A DNA stretch of 64,000 nt from assembly GCF_036373705.1 (NCBI RefSeq), contig NC_089855.1, positions 35,209,219 through 35,273,218 on the forward strand. The letters are read 5' to 3'. The stretch comes from Amia ocellicauda. Its lineage: Eukaryota; Chordata; Actinopteri; Amiiformes; Amiidae. Made by a program: the position numbers and the translations under genes. Below are positions 33,130-46,301 of this stretch, one piece after another (the stretch's first letter is position 1; the number at the start of each line of letters is the position of its first letter). Under the pieces are notes generated by a model. It saw nothing but the letters and a program-made list of their open reading frames with translations, was not told where the DNA came from and made no database searches.

Positions 33130-36100
33130 AGAACCGTGGAATAAGTTGGAAATTGCCTACCCTGGCGTACTATCTGCAGTCAGATTTCAGTTTAATGCTT
33201 CCACGGGTAGGTGAATAATTGTGTTTTGAATATGTGTATATCTGGAAAAATAATTAACACGAGAAAAAAAAAGTAACATTCTCCTGTTCTGCAGATAACG
33301 TGTGTTTGTGTTGCACAGTACGGTATATCGCCCACGTGGATGCGTTAAGGGATCGATTTAGCCTGAGTTGAACACTTTAATTGATCTTGGGGTTAGATTA
33401 TTTATTCATTGAGAATAATCAGGTCTAGGGTATTACTGCAAAAGGTACAAATGCACAGCACCGATAACTAAAATGTATCATATAGGTGATTTCAGGTGAT
33501 GGCCTAAAGAGAGAGCTAAAACAAGCTGGATTGTGGCTATTAAGGACTGGATTTGAAGAGCACAGCAGCAGTATTTGGATAAAATGTGAATTGTACTGTA
33601 GATGCCAGTTTCATTGGCAGATTTTAATTTTGTTGTTGTAACATCTTTCAGAACAATGCATGAAGTGCTTACGGAAAGAATGTGAAAAAGTACTGAAACT
33701 ATTGAAGAGTAAAGTCCTACAGACCGAGATCCGTATCCTGTATGCGCTTCTGTATGTTTTCCACCATAGACTGCGTCAGCACAAGCCTTACCAGGCTCTG
33801 AAAAAGGTGAGTGTTTTCCAGGGTACAAAGAGTAAAAGCAAATAATATCTAGACTTTTGTGCAGTTCTTCACTGACAACAGCCACAAAGTGCACTAAAAT
33901 AAGAGGTCTTGGTGCCCAGTGAATATGGTAGACATTTACCTGATTTTGATTTGTCCTGCAATGTCAAAGTTTAGCATGATCCTATGCATGTTGGGTTGTG
34001 TTGTAACCTGGGTAGTGTCTACACGGGTAGAGCTAGTGTGAAAGAGGCTTATGTAGAATTTTGCTAGAATATACATTTGGCAATGGCTTAATATATGCAA
34101 ATATACATAAATGTAGACTGAGAACTATGGAAGTGAAATTGAGGGTTTGTCTTTATTTTAGGTTGAACAATGTGTAAATCGCTTAAGAAACATGAGGCTG
34201 GAAGCTGCTCTCGAAGATCTTAAAGGGATGTGTCCAAATCTTCCAAGGTAGCACTCATTTTTAAAGTTTTAAATATGAATGTTATCCATAAGTAGATGCA
34301 GTGTGATCTACTTTGTAATGTTTATGGAAAAAATAAAATATCTGTCCAAACTTCCCCAAGCAATAACTAATGTAGGCCCCTACTCCTTTTTTGTTTATTG
34401 AAATGGTGACTGACAAAGAAATTAATGCATACATCTGTATATAAACGAAAGACCGTAATTCAGTTCAGTTGTGTTCTGTCTCAAGGGTTATAAAAGTCTA
34501 GAAACAATATTATTGGTCTTGTTAAGTCTGTATTCTTTATAGACTAAATACTTCTTATGTAGCTAAATGGTAATGATAAACTGCAGGAAGGAAAGTATTA
34601 ATAATAATAATAATAATATTTTTAATGTATTAATCGGTTTCTCAGAAGTATAAATGAGTAGATACAATAGATCTAGAAATTGCCTACTCCTGTTCTTGAG
34701 TTCCTGCGGGTTTTATAGATACCCTTCAGTTAGCAACTGATTAAGACCTGGAATCAACAGGTAGTTTGACTTAATCTAGCATTACTTTCACAGAACCAGA
34801 TCACATTCAGGAGTCAACAGTTAGTTTTTTTTTTTGGGGGGGTCCCCTCCCCTTTTAATTTCTTGCTTTAGGTTACGTGAAGGTGGTCAGCATGAAGTCC
34901 CAAGTCAGCCTGTGCTAGAGTGGTTGTCTCTCAAAGTTCTCGGAGCCTCCAAGCTAATGATGCATTTAATGGAATGTTGCTCCGAAGCGTTCCTGTATCC
35001 TTTTATATTTACAATGACACTTTGGTGATGTACCTTTTGGAGAAAGGACCATTCTTTTTGATTTAAATAACTGGCAATAAGAGTTTGTTTACATTCCCCA
35101 GAAAAGTGTGAATACATGTTTTGAACATAGTTTATATTTACATTAAGCATGTGTTCTGCATTAATCATTTAAAATAATGGATGATTCTAGTAGACCAGGG
35201 GACTCAATTCCTATAGGGTGCCAGTGTCTTCTGGCTTTTGTGACAAACCAGAACCCAGGCTTAATTTTTCTGATTTAATGAACTGAACATTTAATCATTA
35301 TCTCAAGGCTGCAAATTGTTGTATAGATAGTTCACCTTTAATCAAATTTAGTATTTTAAGCTATCAACTTGAAACTTTATATTAAAACCTGTCAGATTGA
35401 TAACACAATTAGATGAAGTAGTTGAGAGCTCTAGCTGGAATAAAAGCCAGAAGACTCCGCAGCCTTCCACAAACTGACTTTTAAAAAACACCATGCTTAA
35501 AACAACATTCTCTTCAGCTAAATTATGCCATACATGAAAAAGGTATTCACATTCAGCAGAAATTACCAGTTTTTCTGGTAAAAATTAGTTTGTTGATCAG
35601 TCAGTGGGGTTAAAAGTTATTTTAAGTTTGTGTCTCCCTTAACTTCAAGACTTCTAGATTGGTGCTGCAACACCTGTATTGGAAAGAATTCATTATTCTG
35701 AACGTAGTCCTTACAGGAATGCTCAGCAGACTGTGGTAAGTAACTGATCCATTATAGACCGAGCAGTGTTTAGAATTGCACTACAGTATTAAAGGAAAAG
35801 GTTATTGTTGCATTTAGCAACAGTCATTTGTTATCGTAGAAACATTTATATTTATAGGCATCATTCATTCTGATCCTTTCAAACCAGTTTAAAGGGGAGA
35901 TATTTCCATATATAAGTCCTGTTAATGTAGTCTCCAACATTCCTTACAAACCTCTCTGGTGTGTGGTGTATCGCAGTCTGAGGATGATTCATTATTTCCT
36001 CCCTTATGATTTCCCTGTTAATCAGCAGTTTGTTGAGAATTTAAATGCCTCTTATTTATGATTTTGTTTGTTTTCCAGGGTTTATTCCAGGGGCATTTTG

Positions 36101-38729
36101 AAAACCCTGACATGTCTGTATGAGCAGATGTTTGCTTTCCTGCAAGAGGTATCACAGATACAGCAAATGCCTTTTGTGAAGTACTTTGCTCTTCCTGCTG
36201 ACATCAAAACATTTTTAGGACCTTCTTACTCCCAAGTGGTGGAAATTAAGCCGCCTGAAGTGCCTGTTGTGAAAAAGCTGCAAGTCACAGCCAGATCGGG
36301 CCTACTGAATAAACTTTTTGCATCTGGTGCTGGGAGAAATTCAGAGTACACAGAGCTCTCTCATTCAGGGATGAAAACCAAGTGGACTGCCTTAAAAGGG
36401 CTTGAAAAAAATGATTTGGGAAACCCCGTGTTAGGACAGCATTCTGAAGATTTAAGTTAGTATTTTTTTTTTTTTCTTCTTTGTTCCAAATCGTTCACAG
36501 ATCAAATAGGCCTAGATGTTGAGCCTTTATAAGTAGGCACACTTGTTATTTGCATCTTTTGTCTCGTTATTTCTTCCACTAGATGTTATATAAACATTTT
36601 TAATTTGATTTTATCTGTACACTATTATGACTGCAAGAGTTTTGTATACAGTGAAATACATGTTAACTGATATAGTACAAATATTCCATTGAATGTTTTT
36701 AGCAATAATACTAATCATAATCTTTAAAAAAAAAAAAGAATTGGGGGGCGTGTTGTTTTGAATTAAGGAATGGCCTATTTATCCATTTTAAAAATGCGTA
36801 TATTCATAATATTATTATTTATTACCATTCTGATATGCCAGTGATTCAGTCATTGCTACTCATTACTGATTTATTAATTCATTTCCCCAAAGGAAACCTC
36901 CCTGAATTTGATGTAAAGGCTCTGTTAAGACAACCTCAAGGTGCTTCTAAGGTTGGTGAGATTTGGAAGACAAAATAGAACAATGATAAAAGTATGCATA
37001 AGAAAAGCAAAAATGCATGAATCCAATGTGTAAGAGTTGAAGAAATCCAGAGAGATATTTCCATTCAAAAGCAGCTGCATGGAAGAGGTTCAAGAGGCAA
37101 TCTCAAGAACAGTCTTAGAAAAGTTACAAAGTAAAGGCACTTTTATGCAGACCAAACAGGAGAGAAAGATAGCATGGCCCACATGTCAGGCAGAAACCGA
37201 ATTTCCACTCATCGTGGGACAGACAACTTGTTATGAAAACCTGTATATGGTTAAACCATGGTTAAGGCATATGTAATGTTTAAATAAGTGGGGCTTATTG
37301 GATATACCAAGCCAAACTGGTTCTCATCAGACTCTGTTCCTCTGGGTATCACTGGCACAGTACCGTAGCACAGCAAGGCTGTGAGACAGTGACCTTTTTT
37401 ACACAGACAAAAAAGAACCAACCAAGCAGGCCCTGTAGGGATTCACTACAGACCCTTAAGCTTTCAGTTATCCACAGGCTCTGCTGCTGATGGCTCTCCG
37501 ATAATCTGATTTTTTTTGTGGCATAAATTAAACTTTGTGCAGCCTTTTTAGGATTCATCAGCACCATAGACTTGGAGTCAGATTCATTAAGATGTCAATT
37601 TCCGAAAAGCGCACACAATACCTGTTCTACCAAAGCTAAATACAAGTGAAAGTATGAGACATTCAGATACTGATTCATTTATCAGACATTCATTGACTAA
37701 TTAGTCAACACAAAAACTAATACAAATTTTTTTAATCATCTGTTTGACTGAAGGAAGTGAACATACATGGAGTTAGAATGCTTTTTAAGTGTTTTTGAAG
37801 TTTCCCTGAAGTTATTAATACATAAATACTTCTATTTCAGATTTTTCAAAGTGCAATGGAAAAAGTTTTAAACTTTGCATGTTTTTCAAATGCAAATGCA
37901 TTTGTATATAAAATCTGCATTAAACCTTAATTCCCTTTCCCTGTAAAATTAAGGTGAATTCCACTGCATCCCAAGATTCTTGGAAGGATGGAAGATATCT
38001 CCCACTAAAGAAAACCTTGATTCTTCAGAAGGAATCATATGTCTGGCAGATTGAATGGGCTGCATCCTTCAGTGATTTAGCAGCAAGCTTGAAGCAACTG
38101 GTTAACTGGTGCAAGAGAGAGAATTTGCTGTATGAGAGCAGACGCCTGAACTATCAGTATCTTAAGTGCCAGAGGCTAATGCATTTGGAAACACAGGGTT
38201 ACAGGTACAGTTCCTTTCAGTTTAGAATTTCAGAGTTGATTTGATAATATCTAAAAAGAACACAACAAGTTTTTGGTATATGGATTTGACCTCCACTGTA
38301 TTTTGCTTTTACAAAGTTCTAATGAGGTCAAAATGCAACAGTGTTGAGAAAATAAATGTATGTAGAAAAGGATGTCTCATGGAATTATACAATACTATTA
38401 TTTTAACACTGTATTTTTCTAATTCTTCCAGCCTCAAAAGAAAATTACATTTCTACAAACAGATCTGCAAAAGTATGTTTCTTGGTACAAGGACTTTGAA
38501 AATGCCGCTTCCTTCCTTAATTACAAAATGGAAACGGTCAATGCAGCAGATGAAGTTCAGAGTAAAGGGTAAATTGTATAGACCACATTCCAAAGCTAAA
38601 AACCTAAAGAACTTGATATCAGCAGTGGATTACCAGTCGCCAAATGATGATAAAGTAAGTGGAAATATCCCGAATACCAGCTTGGAGAAAGATGACATTG
38701 ATCAAATTTTTGCATCCATAGGCTTATAG
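33122..38729 (+). CDS. NEPRO: Nucleolus and neural progenitor protein
   Basis: Nine coding exons join in phase to 503 aa (human about 567): 33122-33206, 33652-33806, 34162-34247, 34872-34994, 35658-35735, 36079-36455, 36893-36951, 37954-38204 and 38432-38729. Conserved blocks in order: [132 protein letters not shown] and the acidic C-terminus [12 protein letters not shown]. Human NEPRO acts in nucleoli with RNase P/MRP in rRNA/tRNA processing and in Notch-dependent neural progenitor maintenance. Intron 4 (34995-35657) is U12-type. The exon 7 donor (GTTGGT at 36952) is weak and chosen because it keeps phase, so exon 7 is the least certain. A 79-codon open stretch at 37037-37276 inside intron 7 was not included. 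Confidence 0.93.
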
Positions 38730-38790
38730 CCATATATCAAGACATTCATCAACTGAAATGAAAAATACACTGAATTGATTATGAAATTAT

Positions 38791-38796
38791 AATAAA
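38791..38796 (+). promoter_or_regulatory. NEPRO polyadenylation signal
   Basis: AATAAA 62 bp after the NEPRO stop codon, the first canonical hexamer downstream. Confidence 0.65.
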
Positions 38797-38799
38797 TCA

Positions 38800-40025
38800 C
38801 ACTAGCTTGAAGGACATGACAATTCCTCCCTCCCCCAGAATTGTGCCAAACATCTTAATATGAACTGTATATGACAATTATTCAACATTGTATGCTCCCC
38901 CAAAAAAGTAAATGTGTGAAGGGACTAACAAAAACAGTGTTGTACAAGGACTAACAATCCTGCCAAATCATGTTCTGTATTTGAATCAGTATTTTTAAGA
39001 TAATGTTTTCAGGGTATTCTTTTTTTAAATAATTACACCCAATATTGTGTTCAGAAGAGTAATACTCGGTCCTGGCTCTAGCCAAGCGCTCAGTTGCTTA
39101 ATTAGGACTGGTAAATTCTCCTTGACCATTCAGGACTCCCTATAGCACAGGTAGAATTATGTGTCATAGAATAATGGGGAATTATCGGTTGTAGACCCCT
39201 GCCAAAGACTTTTTAAATGAAATGTAATTTGAAGAGGACCCACTGTGAATTTTTTCACATGCTTTGCTTTACTTTGAATGCTACCAACAAGTTGTGAAAC
39301 CAATACCATGCTGTATTATAGGGATGTGCATTTTGCTCATTATGTCATAAAAATATGTAATTATTAAAACGTATGTCTTATTTTAATTCAAATGTGTATT
39401 TTCTACTCGCTTGTCAAGCATAATTGTATTAAGGTAGCTGTACACATTTAAAACAAATCTTACTTCCAGTTTTTTTTAGATTGGTAGGCACATCTTCAAT
39501 TGCACTTATATTTTTTTTTAATTCAGATTCGCTCACTTGTACACTTGATTCCCTTATGCTTGTACACTTTAATGTAAATGATCTAGAAGTATTCAGTAAT
39601 CTCTTACTCTTCAAAAAAAAAAAAAAAAACTTGGTAATCAGAATACAGAATCAGGTGACGGGAGTAACTATATAACCAAAATAGTTATCAAAATTCTGTA
39701 ATCTGACTACGTAACACCACTACTTGTATTTCGTTATTTCCCAACCCTGCTTACTTGTGAAAATGTATTCGTAAAAACATTTTATATAGTATTATGTTAT
39801 TATGAACAACACTGGGATCCATAACTGTTTTTCACACAATCAGTGTTATCATTTTTTCCCGGATAACCAAATAAGTTTAATCAATTATAATAAGTGTCTG
39901 CTAATTAAATGAATCACGCATCTATGATATCGATATCTATATTACCAGGCCCTAACACACACACATGTTGGTATTTGTGGTTTATGAGGACTCTAAATAA
40001 TATATTCTGTACTGTACAAACTATA
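38800..40025. other. Intergenic, no supported feature
   Basis: AT-rich sequence downstream of NEPRO. No exon, RNA gene or recognisable element on either strand. Confidence 0.5.
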
Positions 40026-40699
40026 CAGTGACAAGAAAAAGTATGTGAACCCTTTGGAATTAGTTGGTTTCCTGCATTAATTTGTCATAAAATGTAATCT
40101 GATCTTCATCAAAGTCACAAGTATAGACAAACACAATGTGCTTCAGTTAACAACACACAAACGATTATAATCTTTCATGTCTTTATTGAACACATCCCAT
40201 TAAACATTCATAGTGCTGTGGAAAAAGTAAGTGACTACCTTGTTGTTGTTACCACAACTGTGTTTTAGTTTTGTGATAGTTGTTCATAAGTCCTTGTTTG
40301 TCCTGAGCAGTTAAACTGCCCACTGTTCTTCAGAAAAATCCTTCAGGTCCTGCACATTCTTTGGTTTTCCAGCATCTTTGCATATGTGACCCCTTTCCAA
40401 CAGTGACTGTATGATTTTCAGATCCATCTTTTCACACTGGGGACAGTTGATGAACTCATACACAACTACTACAAAGGGTGAAAACATTCACTGCTGCTGA
40501 AGAAGGCAACATGATGTATCAAGAGCTGGGGGTGTAAACTTTTTCCACAGCACTGTGAATGTTTAATGGGATGTGTTCAATAAAGACATGAAAGATTTTA
40601 ATTGTGTATTGTTATCTTAAGCACATTGTGTTTCTCTATACCAATTAATCCAGAAAAACAATTAATTCCAAATCGTTCACATACTTTTTCTTGCCACTG
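40026..40699. mobile_element. Non-autonomous Tc1/mariner-like element with long inverted repeats
   Basis: The ends CAGTGACAAGAAAAAGTATG (left) and CATACTTTTTCTTGCCACTG (right) are inverted copies. TA precedes the left end; the right-flank TA is lost. Subterminal sequence is also inverted: roughly 40165-40235 pairs with 40535-40600 (TCTTTCATGTCTTTATTGAA on the left strand). The 674-bp element has no transposase frame and is a deletion derivative or MITE of a fish Tc1 family. Confidence 0.8.
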
Positions 40700-41237
40700 A
40701 ATCTCTTAACGTTAACCCTCACAGAAAATGTTCTGCATTTTTAAATTAAAAAATCCTTAATTTACTATGTTTTTTTTTTAAGTGTCCTAAAACAAAATGC
40801 TTAAAGTGTTTGTTTATAGCATAATTATTTGTGTATAATATAGAATATGCCTAGTGAATAGTCTTTGCAAACTATATATACCTTAACACACACACAAAAT
40901 AAAAATAAAAAATAAATAAAAATCCATAGACAAGTTATATGGCCAATGGAGTCATTCCAACTTTATTTAAAAATAGTCATGTGATGGTGACAAAAATATT
41001 TGCACCTATAACATAAATGTTCTTTTTGTATAAACACTTTTCAAACTGCTTCCAAGTGTAACAAATTTACATTCAGAACACAATTTAAATAACACAAAGT
41101 AGTAGTGAAAGTGCATAAAGTATATTTTCAAAAATAAATCAAGAATTGCAATGAAATTTGTTGTCAATTTCTTTCTTGTCTAATTATATCATGCACCCCC
41201 CCCCCCCTCAACTTTCCTCCGTAACTTATCCTCCCCA

Positions 41238-44200
41238 CTATAAGATTATGCTTTTGTACCATTTTGCCCATTTTTCAAGTATGTCATCAAAGGAAGTTGA
41301 TTTTGCTAGATTGTTTTCAATTGAGATAATTGCCAGCTGGGTCAAGCAATCATTGTTCATAGTTGAACAAAGGCATGTTTTTATAAGTTTTGGTTTGCTG
41401 AAAGATCTTTCAGCAGAGGCAACTGTTAGTGGCATTGTTAGAAACACTCTTAAGGCTACTGTCAAATTTGGGAAGACCATGTCTAGATTTTCCTGTAGAA
41501 TAAAGCTCAGCTTGGCAATGGCTTTTTTGTGCCCTTTGAGAATTCGGCTTGCAGGGTAGATTTCCTGAATGATCCTTGAAATGTCACTTGTTGTAAGTGC
41601 ATACCTTGTTACAGATTCCTCCAGTTCTTCTCTTGTCATGGTTTGTCATCTTGATTAAAAACTAAATTTGTCAGAGACATGGCCAATATTTTTAAATCTG
41701 TCACTAAGTTCCTGGATAGCTGTGTCAACAATTACATTGAACACCCTACACCTCAAATGCATCTTAGGGTCTTCATCTGCACTGTAATTGCTAGTTTCAT
41801 GAAGGATTGTTTTCTGTTTGCGGAAGTGTTTTCCCCTGAACTCTGTGCTTGTATTAAATTCAGTTGCCATTCTGCGTGCTATGGACATGGATTTTTGAAA
41901 TCCCTCCTGTCTGTACGGAACCAAGAAGTCTTTCAGAGAACTGACCAGCATAACGGCTGTGTCCAAAGACATATCTGCTGCTTGTAGTGCCTTGCTTACA
42001 TGTGTGATCTCAGCCAAAATGTCATACCAAATTATCAAACAGACAAGAAATTACATGCGCACAATTTCTTTGGAAAGTGATTTAGCCTCTGATGCAATTT
42101 TACCATCTTTAGCCGTCAAGAGCTCCCCCAAGCTGAAAGCGCAAGGCTTTAATGGAATCCAGTTTTGCCTCCCACCTGATGTCACTCAGTGGCTTCAGTG
42201 TAATTTCAACAAATTCTTTCAGAATATCCCATCTCTTGACTGATGAGGAGAAGATTGTATAAAATCTCTGAAGAGTGCCAAAAAAAGTAAAACATTCTGT
42301 TAGAAGATGCTGCATCACATAAAAGCAGATTACGGCTGTGGCTACAACAAGGAATGAATAATGCCTCTGGGTTTTTCTCTAGAATTAAAGCTTGGACACC
42401 TTTCTGAATCCCTCTCATATTAAAACCATTGTCATAGCTCTTTCCAAGACAATTAATTAACTCCAATCCTAAATTCTTCTCAATCACTTCAATCAGTGTC
42501 TCTGCTAGGCCTTGAGTAGTTGTGTCCTTCACAGCAGTGAAGCCAACAAATGATTCCTGTACACTTGCTTTTTTACTTTCATCTGTGTGTACATATCTTA
42601 TTATAACAGGCTTCCTCCTGTTTTGAAATGTCAGGAATGCAGTCAAATTCAACAGCAAAATATTTTGCTGCTTTAATGCGTGCAGGGATTTTGCTGACAA
42701 TGCATTCAGATATAGACTGCAAAAACTCATTTTGGGTACACCATGACAGGTAAGGTTATTTTTTTGGAATATGTTTCTCTTAGATGCTCTGCCATTGTAA
42801 CATCATAATGTGCTAGCAGCTCAATTAAGCCAAGGAAATTGCCATTTTTAGGGTTCACCAATTGTTCTTTCTTCCCTCAGTGGCAAGTTTCGTTTAGCTA
42901 AAAAAAAATGCAGTCAATCACTCTTGTCAAAACACGTTTCCAGCTGGACTTTTCTGCTGCAATCACCTTTTGCAATTCACTGTCAATTGTTCTTCCTAAC
43001 TGCAAGCGAGTTGCCAATTCTTTCCATGAAAGGTAAGCATCTATATGATAGTTACTTGTTTCATGATGCTGTAGTGTTTTTGAAAGACACTGCCAGTTGT
43101 TGTATCCCAACACAAGCCGTTTGTCACAAGCTTTGACTCCACCAAATAATTTACATGCAAAGCAATACACTTTATTCTCTTTCTTGGAATACAACAACCT
43201 GTCTCGCTCAATTCTCTCCCCATTTGATAATAAGCGATAACAATAGGCTTTAGAAAAGCACCTGTTACTCTTCTCGGATCTAGGATATGGCCCATCAGGA
43301 CATTTCAAAGGCCCTTTCTCAGTCATGTTTTGCCTAAAAGTGCCAATAATTTGATGGGATGCAGGCCAGTCTGATGGGTCCTCTGAGTAAGGTCTTTCCT
43401 CTGCTATATTCTCTGTTGCATCTCTACATTCTCCTGTCATCTGTATCTCCTCTCCTCTGATGTCATTCTGAAGATGTGGCTCTCCATCTTTCCATGGACT
43501 AGATTTTTGCAAGACAAACCAATATCTAAGTCTACAATACCCTCATCTGTAATGCAATTCATAATATCCTGTGTGACCAGTCCTACCTGTTCTCTTCACC
43601 TTCTCTGGACTCATTTGCTTTCTTGTCTCTGTGCTCTTCATCTTAAACAGACCAGATATTTCACAAAATATATACCTTAAATCTGCAATACTCTAATCTG
43701 CAATCTTTCTTGATACTTTTTAGTCATAATATCCTCTGTGGCCCGTTTCTACCTGTTCTCTTCACCTGCATTGTCATTTTCTATCATCTCTTCGTGGTCC
43801 TCTCCATCTTCATGGCTGAGTAAACGGACCATTACCTTAGTGTACATACTACAATGTTAACTTTCAGTATGAAACTACGTGCATATATACTATGAAAGAG
43901 TGGTTAAAAACTACCAAAAATACATTTTTAAAATTGCTTAAAACTATTAAAAACTAAAAGATATGATAGATCGGGTCTTTTTTTATGAACAGCCATGTAC
44001 AAAGCAATAAAACGGTTTTATTTGCTAAACAGTAAATTATTAATTTATTTTTGTCTGCACCATTATTTTCAATAGAAACAGAAGCAGAAAAATATGCTTA
44101 ATTGTTCCAAATGATTGGCTCTAAGCAACCTCTCCATCACAAGCAAGTCAATGACTTAGCTTCTGGAATTATTAAATTACATCTGGATGAGGTAATTTAC

Positions 44201-44644
44201 TCACACCACATCCAATGGTTTCTGATATCGTGTTTGACTGTGCGCTGCAAGACATAACGTGCTGGTCTGCATTAACAGAGGATGAGGTGAAAAGCCCAAT
44301 AACTAGCTTGTGTTTGGTGGGGAGACTCAATATTAACAATCTCCTCAGTTTCTCTCGAATGTAAATCGAACGCCCATTCACAAACATACCGCAAGTTTTT
44401 TTTTTTTTGAGCGACGGAGATACTTGTAAATGAACTGATATTAACATTAATCACTTTGCCCTCTCAGCAACAATGTTAAATGTTGATTAACTTAAAGACT
44501 TACAGAGATAAAAATGATAGGTTAAGCTTACCAATCTCTGTTTAGCCACTTGGACATTGCTGTCCTCATTTTAATGCACTGTTTTTCATTTTCCCTTTTT
44601 CTTTTTCTGTTCTGCGGCACAGAATGCTTCCCTCCTCGATCCAT
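41238..44644 (-). pseudogene. Broken hAT transposase, ZMYM1-like
   Basis: Minus-strand fragments line up in the order of ZMYM1-like hAT transposases. A Lys/Arg-rich first exon (44644-44532, starting MDRGGKH, ending at a GTAAGC donor) comes first. A TTF-type zinc-finger block at 43512-42898 follows (NRCFSKAYCYRLLSNGE, KVYCFACKLFGG). The DUF4371 core spans 42730-42109 (GKSYDNGFNMRGIQKGVQA, PEALFIPCCSHSRNLLL). A C-terminal hAT dimerisation region lies at 41639-41238 (PLTVASAERSFSKPKLIK). Frame changes between the blocks and a damaged stretch near 42740-42900 show it is dead. Terminal inverted repeats were not located. The antisense exon-intron layout resembles the domesticated-looking hAT copies common in fish. 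Confidence 0.85.
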
Positions 44645-45161
44645 TTTGGTCATGTGACTATGTCTGTGACAGACTTAGAGTAATGTCGGAGGGTTAGCTG
44701 TTGATATGCAATCACTTGACATAATAAAATACATTTTTTAACTCTTTTAAAATGCTAAACAAAAGTTAAATAATAAATGCTTCCATTCATTATTTTTTAA
44801 CAAATAAACTTTTGATTATTTATAACATTTTATGAAAGAAGATTTTCAAAGAATGATTTTGGCACAATGCCAACAAGTTTTGTTTTGTCCTTCTTGATAA
44901 TCTGCAGAAAATAAAGACTTATACAATTGGTAAATAATTGGTACATCTTCCTGATAATCTGATTGTTGTGTTCCAAGACATGGAATGAAAGCTATGCTTT
45001 TTGAAAATGTGCACCTGGAGTTTAAGGTTAGTTGTGATGGTAAGCAACATCACAGGTAAGCATTTGTTATACTTGCTGAAGGTGGGTCTCCAATTTGAAT
45101 TTTATTTTTTGCATTTTTGGATAGCACAAGATTTAGTATTCACTAGGGTTTTTTGCAATGT

Positions 45162-45302
45162 CAGGGCTCTACAGTGCGAGCGATTTACTCGAATTTGCAA
45201 GTAAAAATAATGTTGTGCGAATGTGAAATACAATTTGGGCGCACAGTGCGAATACAATTTTTCAACTCTATAAGGAAATACTCCATTGACATGGTTATAA
45301 TA
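45162..45302 (+). mobile_element. hAT element, one terminus, cut by the DIRS insertion
   Basis: CAGGGCTCTACAGTGCGAGC at 45162 is a hAT-type terminus followed by a repeated 'GTGCGA' subterminal motif (45172 and 45216 regions and 45246). The sequence stops where the DIRS element starts. No matching right terminus was found on the far side of the DIRS. Confidence 0.6.
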
Positions 45303-45349
45303 ATAACGATAGGTTGCGTTGCGTATGCAACCATGGTTATCTGAGAAAA

Positions 45350-45518
45350 GAAGCACTGCCCAAGGGGGAGGGGTTTTCAGCGTGCGCGCAGGAACGTATC
45401 GAAGACATTTGTCTATCAAAGCTGCCATTGGCCCTTGTGCCCATCACTCAAACAGGACCCTTCCGCTTCCTGTTTGTATAAAAGGTGACGTCTGCACAAA
45501 GACTTACTCTTTTTGCCA
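45350..45518. repeat. DIRS left inverted terminal repeat
   Basis: It reads AAGCACTGCCCAAGGGGGAG inward and is the reverse complement of 56376-56545 with scattered mismatches. It includes a TATA-like TATAAAAGGTGAC (about 45477-45489), whose partner in the right repeat would sit upstream of the minus-strand genes. Confidence 0.9.
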
Positions 45519-45546
45519 GGAGATTGATCTCCCATACAACCTTGTA

Positions 45547-45641
45547 TCCCTTGGGCAGTGCTTCTTTTCTCAGATAACCACGATTGCATACGCAATCTAT
45601 CGTTATCTTTCAAGTTAGAAGCACTGCCCAAGGGGGAGGGG
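45547..45641. repeat. DIRS internal complementary region
   Basis: The first half (45547-45606) is the inverse of the extreme left end (45303-45360). The second half (45613-45641) is the inverse of the extreme right end (about 56516-56545). A 6-7 nt stretch separates the halves. This is the splint thought to align the two RNA ends during DIRS replication, and it defines both element boundaries. Confidence 0.88.
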
Positions 45642-46301
45642 TTACAGTATAACCAAACCGTCGCTAGGAATGAGGCAGTGAGCTGGTAAGAGAGCCTGTC
45701 CTGAGGCGTAACTACTAGGAGCCATACCAAGCCATGTGGCTTGGGGCCACATCTGGGTTGCCCAGACGCAAAGATCGCAGTCACGCTGAACTGGGAAGAA
45801 ATAAGGAATGTTGTATCCACAGGGCAACAAGAACTTTGTGCCTACCATGAAGCCTAGTAATAGCGGCCTCCTGCTCTACTAGCAGGGCTAGGAGAGGGGC
45901 CAATACCAAGACCACACCATAGAAGCACAGGGTGTAGTCTCGCACCCTGTGCTCAACATACAATGGGCTAACCAGACTGGATAGCCACTGCTGGATAGTT
46001 CAATTAAATAATGGAACTATATATACAGCGGGGCAACAAGAACCAACTCAAGTGCCTTCCGCTGGACACAGCAGCACTGGCCTCCAGCCCATTTAGCATA
46101 GCTAGGGCAGGGCCACAGACTGCTGGCAAAGGATCTATATACATAGTGAGACACATGTGCCCTCGCTAACAACAGGAGCAGTCGTCCATGCTCAACTTAA
46201 TAAGGAGCGGACAAGCAGACAAGCTCAATTGTCTATTCCAATTAACTATATACACTGCGGGGTGCAGGAGCCAGCTCATGCACCACCCACAGGACACAGG
46301 A

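Noticed and set aside
33478..33894. 138-codon minus-strand open frame
   Set aside because: Lies opposite NEPRO exon 2 and its flanks; no homologue recognised.
37037..37276. Possible extra NEPRO exon
   Set aside because: Open for 79 codons and partly Lys/Glu-rich like the gene, but no good acceptor/donor pair in the needed phase was found and no conserved block of the family was recognised.
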